Source: Streptomyces sp. MUM 203J
GTDB lineage: Bacteria; Actinomycetota; Actinomycetes; Streptomycetales; Streptomycetaceae
NCBI RefSeq assembly: GCF_022414595.1
Contig: NZ_JADWYO010000013.1
Coordinates: forward strand, 47,021-111,020
Length of the DNA stretch: 64,000 bases
Direction of reading: 5' to 3'
Part shown: positions 56,378 to 64,000 of the stretch, piece after piece
Numbering within the stretch: position 1 is the stretch's first letter
How the letters are laid out: each line of letters opens with the position of its first letter
The notes under the pieces: generated by a model
Database searches by the model: none
The model's input: the letters and a program-made list of their open reading frames with translations, nothing else
What the model was told of the DNA's origin: nothing
Position numbers and translations under genes: made by a program

Positions 56378-57814
56378 TCAGGCGTCGCGCTCGGCGGCGA
56401 CGTCACGGACCGCGTCCGCGAACGCCTCGCCCCGCTTGTTGTAGTTGACGAACATGTCCATCGAGGCGCAGGCCGGGGCCAGCAGGACCGTGTCGCCGGG
56501 ACGGGCGAGGGCCGTCGCTTCCCGGACCGCCGCCGCCATCGCCCCAGTGTCGGTCCGGTCGAGGTCCACCACCGGCACCTCGGGGGCGTGTCGCGCGAGG
56601 GCCTCACGGATCAGCGCGCGGTCGGCGCCGATGAGGACGGCGCCCCGCAGCCGGGCCGCCGACTTCTGGACCAGTTCGTCGAACGTGGCGCCCTTGGCGA
56701 GGCCGCCCGCGATCCAGACGATCGGGTCGTAGGAGGCCAGCGACGCCTCCGCCGCGTGCGTGTTGGTGGCCTTGGAGTCGTCGACGTACGAGACCCCGGC
56801 GATCTCCTCCACGTACTCGATGCGGTGCGGGTCGGGGCGGAAGGCCCGCAGACCGTCCCGCACCGCCGCGGGCTCCACGCCGAAGGCGCGGGCGAGGGCC
56901 GCCGCGGCCAGGGCGTTGGCGATGTTGTGCGGGACCGGCGGCCGGACGTCCGCGACCTCGGCCAGTTCCTGCGCCTGCTTCTGGCGGTCCGGGACGAAGG
57001 CGCGGTCCACCAGCAGGTCCTCGACGACACCGACCTGGGACGGGCCGGGTGTGCCGAGGGTGAAGCCGATGGCGCGGCAGCCCTCCTCCACGTCGGCCTC
57101 GCGCACCAGGTCCTCGGTGGCCTTGTCGGCCGCGTTGTAGACGCAGGCGACCGTGTTGCCCTCGTAGGCACGGCCCTTGTCGGCGGCGTACGCCTCCATG
57201 GAGCCGTGCCAGTCGAGGTGGTCGGGGGCCAGGTTGAGGACGGCCGCCGAGTGGGCGCGCAGGGACGGAGCCCAGTGGAGCTGGTAGCTGGACAGCTCGA
57301 CGGCGAGGACGTCGTACTCCTCCTCGCCGAGGACCGCGTCCAGCAGGGAGACGCCGATGTTGCCGACGGCGGCGGTCCTCAGCCCGGCCGCCTCCAGGAT
57401 GGAGGCGAGCATCCGGACGGTCGTCGTCTTGCCGTTGGTGCCGGTCACCACGAGCCAGGGCGCGGGATTCCGGCCGCCGCGGCCGCGCAGCCGCCAGGCC
57501 AGTTCGACATCGCCCCACACCGGGACGCCCGCCGCCTCAGCCGCGGCGAACAGCGGCTTGTCGGGGCGCCAGCCGGGAGCGGTGACGATCAGGTCGGTGC
57601 CGGACGGGAGCGTGTCGCCGTCGCCCAGGCGGACCGTGATCCCCTCGGCCTCCAGTTCCGTCGCCTGGGCGCGGGCGCGCGCGTCGTCGCCGTCGTTGAC
57701 GACCGTGACCCGCGCGCCCAGCCCCTGCAGGACGCGGGCGGCGGGGACGCCGCTGACGCCCAGGCCCGCGACGGTCACCTGCCTGCCGGACCAGTCCTGG
57801 ATCTCGCTGCTCAT
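56378..57814 (-). CDS. murD: UDP-MurNAc-L-alanine:D-glutamate ligase
   Basis: 478-residue Mur ligase adding D-Glu to UDP-MurNAc-L-Ala. WLVVTGTNGKTTTVRML is the ATP-binding loop, SSYQLHWAPSLR the central motif and VSYVDDSKATNTHAAEASLAS the C-terminal one. ATG 57814 shares one base with the mraY stop (TAATG), so translation is coupled. In-frame ATG 57832 is an alternative start. Confidence 0.97.
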   Translation of the reverse strand: MSSEIQDWSGRQVTVAGLGVSGVPAARVLQGLGARVTVVNDGDDARARAQATELEAEGITVRLGDGDTLPSGTDLIVTAPGWRPDKPLFAAAEAAGVPVWGDVELAWRLRGRGGRNPAPWLVVTGTNGKTTTVRMLASILEAAGLRTAAVGNIGVSLLDAVLGEEEYDVLAVELSSYQLHWAPSLRAHSAAVLNLAPDHLDWHGSMEAYAADKGRAYEGNTVACVYNAADKATEDLVREADVEEGCRAIGFTLGTPGPSQVGVVEDLLVDRAFVPDRQKQAQELAEVADVRPPVPHNIANALAAAALARAFGVEPAAVRDGLRAFRPDPHRIEYVEEIAGVSYVDDSKATNTHAAEASLASYDPIVWIAGGLAKGATFDELVQKSAARLRGAVLIGADRALIREALARHAPEVPVVDLDRTDTGAMAAAVREATALARPGDTVLLAPACASMDMFVNYNKRGEAFADAVRDVAAERDA

Positions 57815-58884
57815 TACTTGTCGGCTGCCCATCCCGCGTAGAAGAGCCCCAGACCCACGATGACGCACATGCCCTGGATGATCCAGAACCGGACCACGAC
57901 GAGGACCTCGGACCAGCCCTTGAGTTCGAAGTGGTGCTGGAGCGGCGCCATCCGGAAGACCCGCTTGCCGGTCAGGCGGAAGGAACCGACCTGGATGATC
58001 ACGGAGAGGGTGATCAGGACGAAGAGGCCGCCGAGGAGCGCGAGCAGCAGCTCCGTGCGGGAGGTGATGGCGAGGCCGGCGAGGGCGCCGCCGAGGGCGA
58101 GCGAGCCGGTGTCGCCCATGAAGATCTTAGCGGGCGAGGTGTTCCACCACAGGAAGCCGAAGCAGGCCCCCATGAGCGCGGAGGCGACCACGGCGAGGTC
58201 GAGCGGGTCACGCACCTCGAAGCAGGCGTTCGGGTTGGTCAGGGTCTGCGCGTTGAGGCAGGACTCCTGGAACTGCCAGAGCCCGATGAAGGTGTACGCG
58301 CCGAAGACCATCACCGAGGCGCCGGTGGCCAGGCCGTCCAGACCGTCCGTCAGGTTCACGCCGTTGGACATGGCCAGGATCATGAACAGCGCCCAGACCA
58401 CGAACAGCACCGGGCCGATGGACCAGCCGAAGTCGGTGATGAACGACAGCTTGGTGGAGGCGGGCGTCAGGCCCTGCTTGTCGGAGAACTGGAGCGCCAG
58501 CACGGCGAAGGCGATGCCGACGATCAGCTGGCCGGCCATCTTCGCCTTGGCCCGCAGGCCCAGCGAGCGCTGCTTGACGATCTTGATGTAGTCGTCGAGG
58601 AAGCCGACGAGGCCCATGCCCGCCATCAGGAACAGCACCAGCAGACCCGAGTACGTCGGGTTCTCGCCGGTGATGACCTTGGCGAGGGCGTACGCGATCA
58701 GCGTGGCCAGGATGAAGGAGATACCGCCCATGGTGGGCGTGCCCTTCTTGCCTGCGTGACCGCGCGGACCGTCGTCACGGATGAACTGCCCGTATCCCTT
58801 GCGGGCCAGAAGCTTGATCAGCAGCGGCGTACCGATCAGGGTCAGGAAGAGCCCGATGGCTCCCGCGAAGAGGATCTGCCTCAT
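57814..58884 (-). CDS. mraY: Phospho-MurNAc-pentapeptide translocase
   Basis: 356-residue ten-helix membrane enzyme that makes lipid I from UDP-MurNAc-pentapeptide and undecaprenyl phosphate. [14 protein letters not shown] (acidic magnesium site), [13 protein letters not shown] and [15 protein letters not shown], followed by [13 protein letters not shown], are the family motifs. The ATG overlaps the murF stop by four bases. Confidence 0.98.
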   Translation of the reverse strand: MRQILFAGAIGLFLTLIGTPLLIKLLARKGYGQFIRDDGPRGHAGKKGTPTMGGISFILATLIAYALAKVITGENPTYSGLLVLFLMAGMGLVGFLDDYIKIVKQRSLGLRAKAKMAGQLIVGIAFAVLALQFSDKQGLTPASTKLSFITDFGWSIGPVLFVVWALFMILAMSNGVNLTDGLDGLATGASVMVFGAYTFIGLWQFQESCLNAQTLTNPNACFEVRDPLDLAVVASALMGACFGFLWWNTSPAKIFMGDTGSLALGGALAGLAITSRTELLLALLGGLFVLITLSVIIQVGSFRLTGKRVFRMAPLQHHFELKGWSEVLVVVRFWIIQGMCVIVGLGLFYAGWAADK

Positions 58885-60311
58885 CGGCCGGTGACCTCGC
58901 CCTCGGTGGTGTTCTCCAGCAGGGCCGCGGCGACCCGCTCAAGACCGACCGACCTGGATGCCTTCACCAGCACGACGTCCCCTGGCCGCAGTTCCCTGCG
59001 CAACAGGTCGATCGCCGCCTGCGCGTCGGACACGTGCACCGACTCCTCACCCCACGAACCCTCGTTATATGCGCCCAGTTGCAGCCAGGACGCTTCCCTG
59101 CCCCCGACTGCGACGAGCTTGCTGACGTTGAGGCGGACGGCGAGCCGTCCCACCGCGTCGTGCTCGGCGAGCGCCTCGTCCCCGAGTTCGGCCATCAGGC
59201 CGAGCACCGCCCACGTCCGGCCCCCCTCGGCCCGTGCGGCCCCGCCCATGGCGGCCAGTGCGCGCAGGGCGGCCCGCATGGACTCCGGGTTCGCGTTGTA
59301 GGCGTCGTTGACGATCGTCACGCCGTCAGGGCGCTCGGTGACCTCCATGCGCCAGCGGGAGAGGGTGCCCGCCTCGGAGAGCGCGACGGCGATCTCGTGC
59401 ACGGACATGCCCAGCTCATGGGCGACGGCGGCCGCGGCGAGCGCGTTCGACACGTGGTGCTCACCGTACAGGCGCATGGTCACGTCACTGCACCCGGAGG
59501 GTGTGTGAAGACTGAAAGAGGGGCGTCCGTTCTCTGTGAGCCGGACATTTTCGGCACGTACGGCCGCGTCTGCGGCCTCTCCGTACAGGACGACGCGCGC
59601 CTTCGTACGGTCGGCCATGCCCTTCACGAGCGGGTCGTCCGCGTTGAGGACGGCCACACCGCCCTCCTCGGCGGACGGCAGTGCCTCGACGAGTTCCCCC
59701 TTCGCCCGGGCGATCTGCTCCCGGCCGCCGAACTCCCCGATGTGCGCGGTGCCCACGTTGAGGACGAGGCCGATGCGGGGCGGGGTCAGCTCGGTGAGGT
59801 AGCGGATGTGGCCGACGCCCCGGGCACCCATCTCCAGGACCAGGTGCTGGGTGTCCTCGGTGGCGCGCAGAGCGGTCACCGGCAGGCCGATCTCGTTGTT
59901 GAGGTTGCCGGCCGGCCAGACGGTGGGGGCCTTTCGCTGGAGGAGCTGCGCGATGAGGTCCTTGGTGCTGGTCTTGCCCGCCGAGCCCGTCAGGGCGACG
60001 ACCGTGGTGCCGAGCCGCTCGACGACGGCGCGGGCGAGTGCGCCGAGCGCGGCGGTGACGTCGGGCACGACGACGGCAGGCACGCCGACGGGGCGCGTGG
60101 CCAGGACGGCCACCGCTCCTGCGGCGACGGCGCGTTCCGCGTAATCGTGCCCGTCGGCGTGCTCGCCGGCGAACGCGGCGAAGAGGCTGCCGGGCCCGAC
60201 CTGGCGGGAGTCGTAGACGACTGAACCGGTGACCTGAATGGCCGGATCCGGTATGTCGAACGTCTGCCCGCCGACGATTGCGGCGATCTCGGTGAGGGAG
60301 AGGGCGATCAC
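58881..60311 (-). CDS. murF: UDP-MurNAc-tripeptide:D-Ala-D-Ala ligase
   Basis: 476-residue Mur ligase that adds D-Ala-D-Ala to the peptide stem. [17 protein letters not shown] is the ATP loop and [15 protein letters not shown] the MurF hallmark. GTG 60311 has GGGGATGAAG upstream and begins four bases after the murE stop. It overlaps mraY. Confidence 0.97.
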   Translation of the reverse strand: MIALSLTEIAAIVGGQTFDIPDPAIQVTGSVVYDSRQVGPGSLFAAFAGEHADGHDYAERAVAAGAVAVLATRPVGVPAVVVPDVTAALGALARAVVERLGTTVVALTGSAGKTSTKDLIAQLLQRKAPTVWPAGNLNNEIGLPVTALRATEDTQHLVLEMGARGVGHIRYLTELTPPRIGLVLNVGTAHIGEFGGREQIARAKGELVEALPSAEEGGVAVLNADDPLVKGMADRTKARVVLYGEAADAAVRAENVRLTENGRPSFSLHTPSGCSDVTMRLYGEHHVSNALAAAAVAHELGMSVHEIAVALSEAGTLSRWRMEVTERPDGVTIVNDAYNANPESMRAALRALAAMGGAARAEGGRTWAVLGLMAELGDEALAEHDAVGRLAVRLNVSKLVAVGGREASWLQLGAYNEGSWGEESVHVSDAQAAIDLLRRELRPGDVVLVKASRSVGLERVAAALLENTTEGEVTGR

Positions 60312-60315
60312 TTCT

Positions 60316-61995
60316 TCATCCCCGACTGTTCTGGATGGCTTCCCGCAGGACCTGGCGGTCGTCGAAGGGGCGGACGATTCCTGCGATGTCCTGGCCCTGT
60401 TCGTGGCCCTTGCCCGCGACGAGCACCGTGTCGCCCGGCTGTGCGCGGGCCACGGCGGCGGCGATCGCGGCGGCCCGGTCCTCGAACACCGCGACCTCAC
60501 CGCGCTCGTGGACCGGCACCTCGGCGGCACCGGCCAGCATGGTGGCGAGGATCGCCAGCGGGTCCTCCGAGCGCGGGTTGTCGGACGTGAGGACGGCGGT
60601 GTCCGCGAGCCGGGCGGCGGCGGCACCCATCGGGCCGCGCTTGGTGGTGTCCCGGTCGCCGCCGCAGCCGAGGACGATGTGCAGTCTGCCCTCGGTGACC
60701 TTGCGCAGGGAGCGCAGCACGGACTCGACGGCGTCGGTCTTGTGCGCGTAGTCGACGACAGCGAGGTAGGGCTGGCCGGCGTCGACGCGCTCCAGGCGGC
60801 CGGGGACACCGGGCACGGCGGCGATGCCGTCGGCGGCCTCCTGCGGGTCGATCCCGGCGACGGCCAGGGTGACGACCGCGGCGAGGGTGTTGGCCACGTT
60901 GAAGGGGCCGGGCAGCGGGGCCCGGGCGGTGATCCGCTCGTCCTTGGGGCCGACGACGGTGAACGTGCTCCCGAGCGGGCCGATCTCGGCGTCCTCGGCG
61001 CGCCAGTCGGCGTCCGGGTGGCCCTCGGCGGAGAACGTGACGACCGGGACCGTGGCCTCCTGCACCAGCCTCCTGCCGTACGGGTCGTCGAAGTTGACGA
61101 CCCCCTGGCGGGAGCGGCCCGGGGTGAAGAGCTGCGCCTTGGCCTGGAAGTAGTCCTCCATGCCGGAGTGGAACTCCATGTGCTCCGGGCTGAGGTTGTT
61201 GAACACGGCGACGTCGAAGACGCAGCCGTCGACCCGGCCGAGGACCAGTGCGTGGCTGGATACCTCCATGGCGACCGCGTCGACTCCGCGCTCGCGCATG
61301 ACGGCGAACAGGGCCTGGAGGTCGGTGGCTTCGGGGGTGGTGCGCTCGGACTTGATGCGCTCCTCCCCGATGCGGGTCTCCACGGTGCCGATGAGGCCCG
61401 GTTTGTGACCGGCCGCCTGAAGACCGCCCTCGACGAGGTAGGCGGTGGTGGTCTTGCCGGAGGTGCCGGTGATGCCGATCTGGAGGAGGTCACCGCCCGG
61501 GTGGCCGTAGATTCCGGCCGCGAGTTCGCCCATCCGGCCGCGCGGGTCCTCGACCGCGAGGACCGGCAGCCCGGTCTCGGCGGCGCGGTCGGCGCCGGCC
61601 GGATCGGTGAGGATCGCGACGGCGCCGAGCCCGGCGGCCTGGGCCGCGAAGTCGGCGCCGTGGACGCGGGCGCCGGGCAGCGCGGCGTACACGTCACCGG
61701 GGCGGACCGCCCGGGAGTCGTGAGTGATGCCGGTGACCTGCGGGGCTTCGGCGGTGGCCGGAGGGGCCTCGATGTCCAGCCGAGCCGCCAGTACGGCGAG
61801 GGGGGTGGGGCTGACCTGGACCGGGCGGGGCGCTCCCTGCGGTTTCGCGGGGACGTCCTGGCCGGTGCTTGGGGGCTGATCGGGGTGTGGCACGGCGGTG
61901 AGCGTACCGGGCGTACCCGTGATCGGGCTAAATGGGGCCGCGGGGCCCTGGTCGGTGCCGGGGCGTTCCCCGGGGCCGGGCGTGATCGTCGTCAC
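60316..61995 (-). CDS. murE: UDP-MurNAc-L-Ala-D-Glu:diaminopimelate ligase
   Basis: 559-residue Mur ligase adding diaminopimelic acid (the LL-form in Streptomyces). GITGTSGKTTTAYLVEGG binds ATP and SDNPRSEDP is the DAP-specific DNPR loop. The N-terminal 60 residues are a Pro/Gly-rich extension ahead of the usual LAARLD start. GTG 61995 lies 15 bases after the ftsI stop. Confidence 0.96.
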   Translation of the reverse strand: MTTITPGPGERPGTDQGPAAPFSPITGTPGTLTAVPHPDQPPSTGQDVPAKPQGAPRPVQVSPTPLAVLAARLDIEAPPATAEAPQVTGITHDSRAVRPGDVYAALPGARVHGADFAAQAAGLGAVAILTDPAGADRAAETGLPVLAVEDPRGRMGELAAGIYGHPGGDLLQIGITGTSGKTTTAYLVEGGLQAAGHKPGLIGTVETRIGEERIKSERTTPEATDLQALFAVMRERGVDAVAMEVSSHALVLGRVDGCVFDVAVFNNLSPEHMEFHSGMEDYFQAKAQLFTPGRSRQGVVNFDDPYGRRLVQEATVPVVTFSAEGHPDADWRAEDAEIGPLGSTFTVVGPKDERITARAPLPGPFNVANTLAAVVTLAVAGIDPQEAADGIAAVPGVPGRLERVDAGQPYLAVVDYAHKTDAVESVLRSLRKVTEGRLHIVLGCGGDRDTTKRGPMGAAAARLADTAVLTSDNPRSEDPLAILATMLAGAAEVPVHERGEVAVFEDRAAAIAAAVARAQPGDTVLVAGKGHEQGQDIAGIVRPFDDRQVLREAIQNSRG

Positions 61996-62010
61996 TGACA
62001 GCTCCCTCGG

Positions 62011-64000
62011 TCAGGTACCAGGTGTGAACGTGACCGGCATGCGCGGGGGCTGTTTTCCGGTCGGTGCGGCGTGCAGGGTCTTCAGGGCGAACTCCATGAC
62101 CTTCTTGAAGATGGGACCGCAGGTCTGGCCGCCGAAGACACTGCCCTTGGTGGGTTTCTGGAGGACGCAGTACACGGTGACCCTCGGGTCGTCGGCGGGG
62201 GCGAAGCCGGCGAAGGAAGCGGTGAAGCCCTCGTAACGTCCCAGCACGGGGTCGACGCGGTCGGCGGTGCCGGTCTTGCCCGCGATCCGGTAGCCGGGGA
62301 TGGCGGCCTTGTTTCCGGTGCCCTCCTCGTCCTCGACGACCGACTCCAGCATTTCGGCCAGGGTCCTGGCGGTCTTCTCGCTGACGACCCGGGTCTTCTC
62401 GGGGGCCGGGGCGGGGGTGAAGCGGCCGTCGGGGCCGCGGGTGCCGCGGACCAGGACCGGCTCGATGCGTACGCCTCCGTTGGCGACGGTCGAGTAGACG
62501 GACGCGGCCTGCAGGGCGTTCACGGACAGGCCCTGGCCGAACGGGATGGTGAACTGCTGGGAGGTGTTCCACTTCTCCGGCGGCGCGAGGATGCCCGGGG
62601 TCTCGCCCGGGTAGCCGAGGCCGGTGGGGCTGCCGAGGCCGAACTTGCGCAGGTAGGAGTGGAGGACCTTGTTGGCCTCCGGCTGGGTCTTGCCGAGCTG
62701 CTGGGTGGCGAGGATGGTGCCGATGTTGGACGACTTGGCGAGAACGCCGTTGAGGGTCAGGTGCCAGGTGGGGTGGTCGATGTCGTCCTTGAAGAGCCGG
62801 TCGCCCGCGTGCAGCCGGTTGGGGACGACGACATGGGTGCCGGGGGCGGCCACGCCCTCTTCGAGGACGGCCGCCATCGAGATGACCTTGGCGGTGGAGC
62901 CGGGTTCGTAGGCGTCCTGGAGGGCGGCGTTGCCCATGGCGGCGGCATTGGCCTGGGACAGGTCGTTGGGGTCGAAGCCGGGGGCGTTGGCCATGGCGAG
63001 GATCTCGCCGGTCCTGGTGTCCTGGACGACGACATAGCCGCGGTCGGCGCGGGAGGCGGCGACCTGTTCGCTGATGGCCTTCTGCGCGGCCCACTGGATG
63101 TCCCGGTCGATGGTCAGCTCGATGTCGGAGCCGGGCACGGCCGGGGTCTCGCGGGCGTCGGCGGTGGGGACGCGACGGCCGCCGGAGTGGGCATAGGTGA
63201 GGGTGCCGTCGCGGCCCGCGAGTTCCTCGTCGAGCATGGACTCCAGGCCGCCCGCGCCGCGGCCCTCGGCGTTGACCCAGCCCAGTATCCCGGCGGCGAG
63301 GGTGCCGTTGGGGTAGATCCGCCTGGTGCTCTTCTCGCTCAGGACACCGGCGAGGACGCTGACACCGGGGCCGCCTTCCGTCTGGTCCTCGCGGGCCTTC
63401 TTGGCGAAGAGCCGCTTCAGGTCCTTGATCTGGTTCCACACCTGCGGGGTCTGCTTGCGGGCGAGGACGGCGTAGCGGGGGGCGGGCGGCGACTTGAGGG
63501 TGCGGACCAGGTCGGCGGGCTCCTTGCCGAGGATGGGGGCGAGGAGCGCGGCGGCCTGTTCGGGGGCGTCGGGGACCTTCGCCTGCTCGGGGGTGAACAT
63601 CATCGGGTCTGCGGTGATGTCGTACGCGTCGACGCTGGTGGCGAGGATCCCGCCGGCCCGGTCGGTGATCACACCGCGCTCGGCGGACAGCTTGTGGCTG
63701 AGGTAGCGGTGCTCCTCGGCCTTGGCGGAGTACGCGGCGGCGTCGACGGCCTGGACCTGGAGCAGGCGCCCGACGAACACCAGCATGACGACGGTCAGCC
63801 CGATGCTGACGAGCCGCAGCCGCGGCCGGTGGTCACTGAGCCGCAGCCCCCCGCCTGCGGCCGGTCGGCGCGGAGGCTGCTGCCGGGTGCGGCGGGCCCC
63901 GGGCCGACCGGCGGCGGCGCCCCGGCCACCGGTGCCGTTCTCCCCTCCGACGTGCAGGAGCTCCTCGAGGGCGACGACGTTCGCGAGCGACAGCTGGCTG
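62011..64000 (-). CDS. ftsI: Septal penicillin-binding protein FtsI (PBP3), start beyond window
   Basis: At least 662 codons of a class B PBP, the transpeptidase partner of FtsW. The frame stays open to base 64000 with no ATG, GTG or TTG between 63787 and the edge, so the start is outside. The membrane helix is LRLVSIGLTVVMLVFVGRLL. The PBP dimerisation domain follows, then the transpeptidase with STAK (in EPGSTAKVISM), SSN (in AKSSNIGTI) and KTGT (in AGKTGTADR). No PASTA domains. First-made gene of the visible mur operon. Confidence 0.96.
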   Translation of the reverse strand, partial: SQLSLANVVALEELLHVGGENGTGGRGAAAGRPGARRTRQQPPRRPAAGGGLRLSDHRPRLRLVSIGLTVVMLVFVGRLLQVQAVDAAAYSAKAEEHRYLSHKLSAERGVITDRAGGILATSVDAYDITADPMMFTPEQAKVPDAPEQAAALLAPILGKEPADLVRTLKSPPAPRYAVLARKQTPQVWNQIKDLKRLFAKKAREDQTEGGPGVSVLAGVLSEKSTRRIYPNGTLAAGILGWVNAEGRGAGGLESMLDEELAGRDGTLTYAHSGGRRVPTADARETPAVPGSDIELTIDRDIQWAAQKAISEQVAASRADRGYVVVQDTRTGEILAMANAPGFDPNDLSQANAAAMGNAALQDAYEPGSTAKVISMAAVLEEGVAAPGTHVVVPNRLHAGDRLFKDDIDHPTWHLTLNGVLAKSSNIGTILATQQLGKTQPEANKVLHSYLRKFGLGSPTGLGYPGETPGILAPPEKWNTSQQFTIPFGQGLSVNALQAASVYSTVANGGVRIEPVLVRGTRGPDGRFTPAPAPEKTRVVSEKTARTLAEMLESVVEDEEGTGNKAAIPGYRIAGKTGTADRVDPVLGRYEGFTASFAGFAPADDPRVTVYCVLQKPTKGSVFGGQTCGPIFKKVMEFALKTLHAAPTGKQPPRMPVTFTPGT

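Noticed and set aside
53722..56607. 961-codon minus-strand frame across murD, ftsW and murG
   Set aside because: Out-of-frame reading of three genuine genes; no domain is recognisable.
1..64000. CRISPR arrays, prophage, insertion sequences, or a biosynthetic gene cluster
   Set aside because: No spaced direct repeats, transposase, integrase, phage structural, PKS/NRPS or other cluster genes were seen. All regions are core chromosomal genes.

Overview
The window is chromosomal DNA of very high G+C with strong third-position G/C bias, many GTG starts, four-base stop/start overlaps, leaderless-looking promoters and long GC-rich hairpin terminators. Gene content and order (gltB, trpCMBA, trpE-hisI, the hisDCBH-priA-hisF run, dnaE, phoD, ileS, divIVA-sepG-sepF-ftsZ-mur) indicate a Streptomyces chromosome core region. 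The order matches, from memory, the region around SCO2026-SCO2090 of S. coelicolor.

Layout. 1-5.0 kb: 5' part of gltB (cut by the window edge), a VIT-family iron/manganese transporter with an iron-box-like site, and a PfkB sugar kinase. 5.0-7.0 kb: lgt and an anchored DsbA-like protein. 7.0-13.9 kb: tryptophan block (trpA, trpB, trpM, trpC, three small membrane-protein genes, trpE) followed by hisI. 14-20.6 kb: histidine block hisF, a RidA-family gene, priA, hisH, a small membrane protein, hisB, hisC, hisD. PriA can serve both HisA and TrpF reactions, which fits the absence of trpF here. 20.7-29.2 kb: a beta-solenoid-like membrane protein, a Lon-N-domain protein, ybaK, DUF2567, an ABC exporter pair, a NYN-domain protein and a small hydrophilic protein. 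29.3-32.9 kb: dnaE. 33-40.1 kb: envelope and secreted proteins (membrane protein, second DsbA-like protein, a probable frameshifted gene, Tat-exported phoD, an M43 metalloprotease, a dienelactone-hydrolase-like protein, an MscS channel). 40.3-47.6 kb: a GNAT gene, rluD-like, lspA, an H1-like/DksA fusion, and ileS behind a T-box riboswitch. 47.6-64 kb: the division and cell-wall cluster divIVA, sepG, sepF, yggS, pgeF, ftsZ, ftsQ, murG, ftsW, murD, mraY, murF, murE and the start of ftsI (cut by the window edge). The cluster lacks murC and ftsA.

How the genes work together. The his and trp blocks share PriA and chorismate/PRPP chemistry. Lgt and LspA are successive steps of lipoprotein maturation. 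MurE, MurF, MraY, MurD and MurG make lipid II, FtsW and FtsI polymerise and cross-link it at the septum, and FtsZ, FtsQ, SepF and SepG build the division machine while DivIVA directs polar growth. Most of the window is well-known core biology. No convincing new multi-gene system was found. The less ordinary points are the T-box with a visible Shine-Dalgarno-sequestering hairpin, the frameshifted gene before phoD, the DksA-like protein lacking its fourth zinc ligand, the repeat-derived tail of trpM, and the uncharacterised beta-solenoid-like protein next to hisD.
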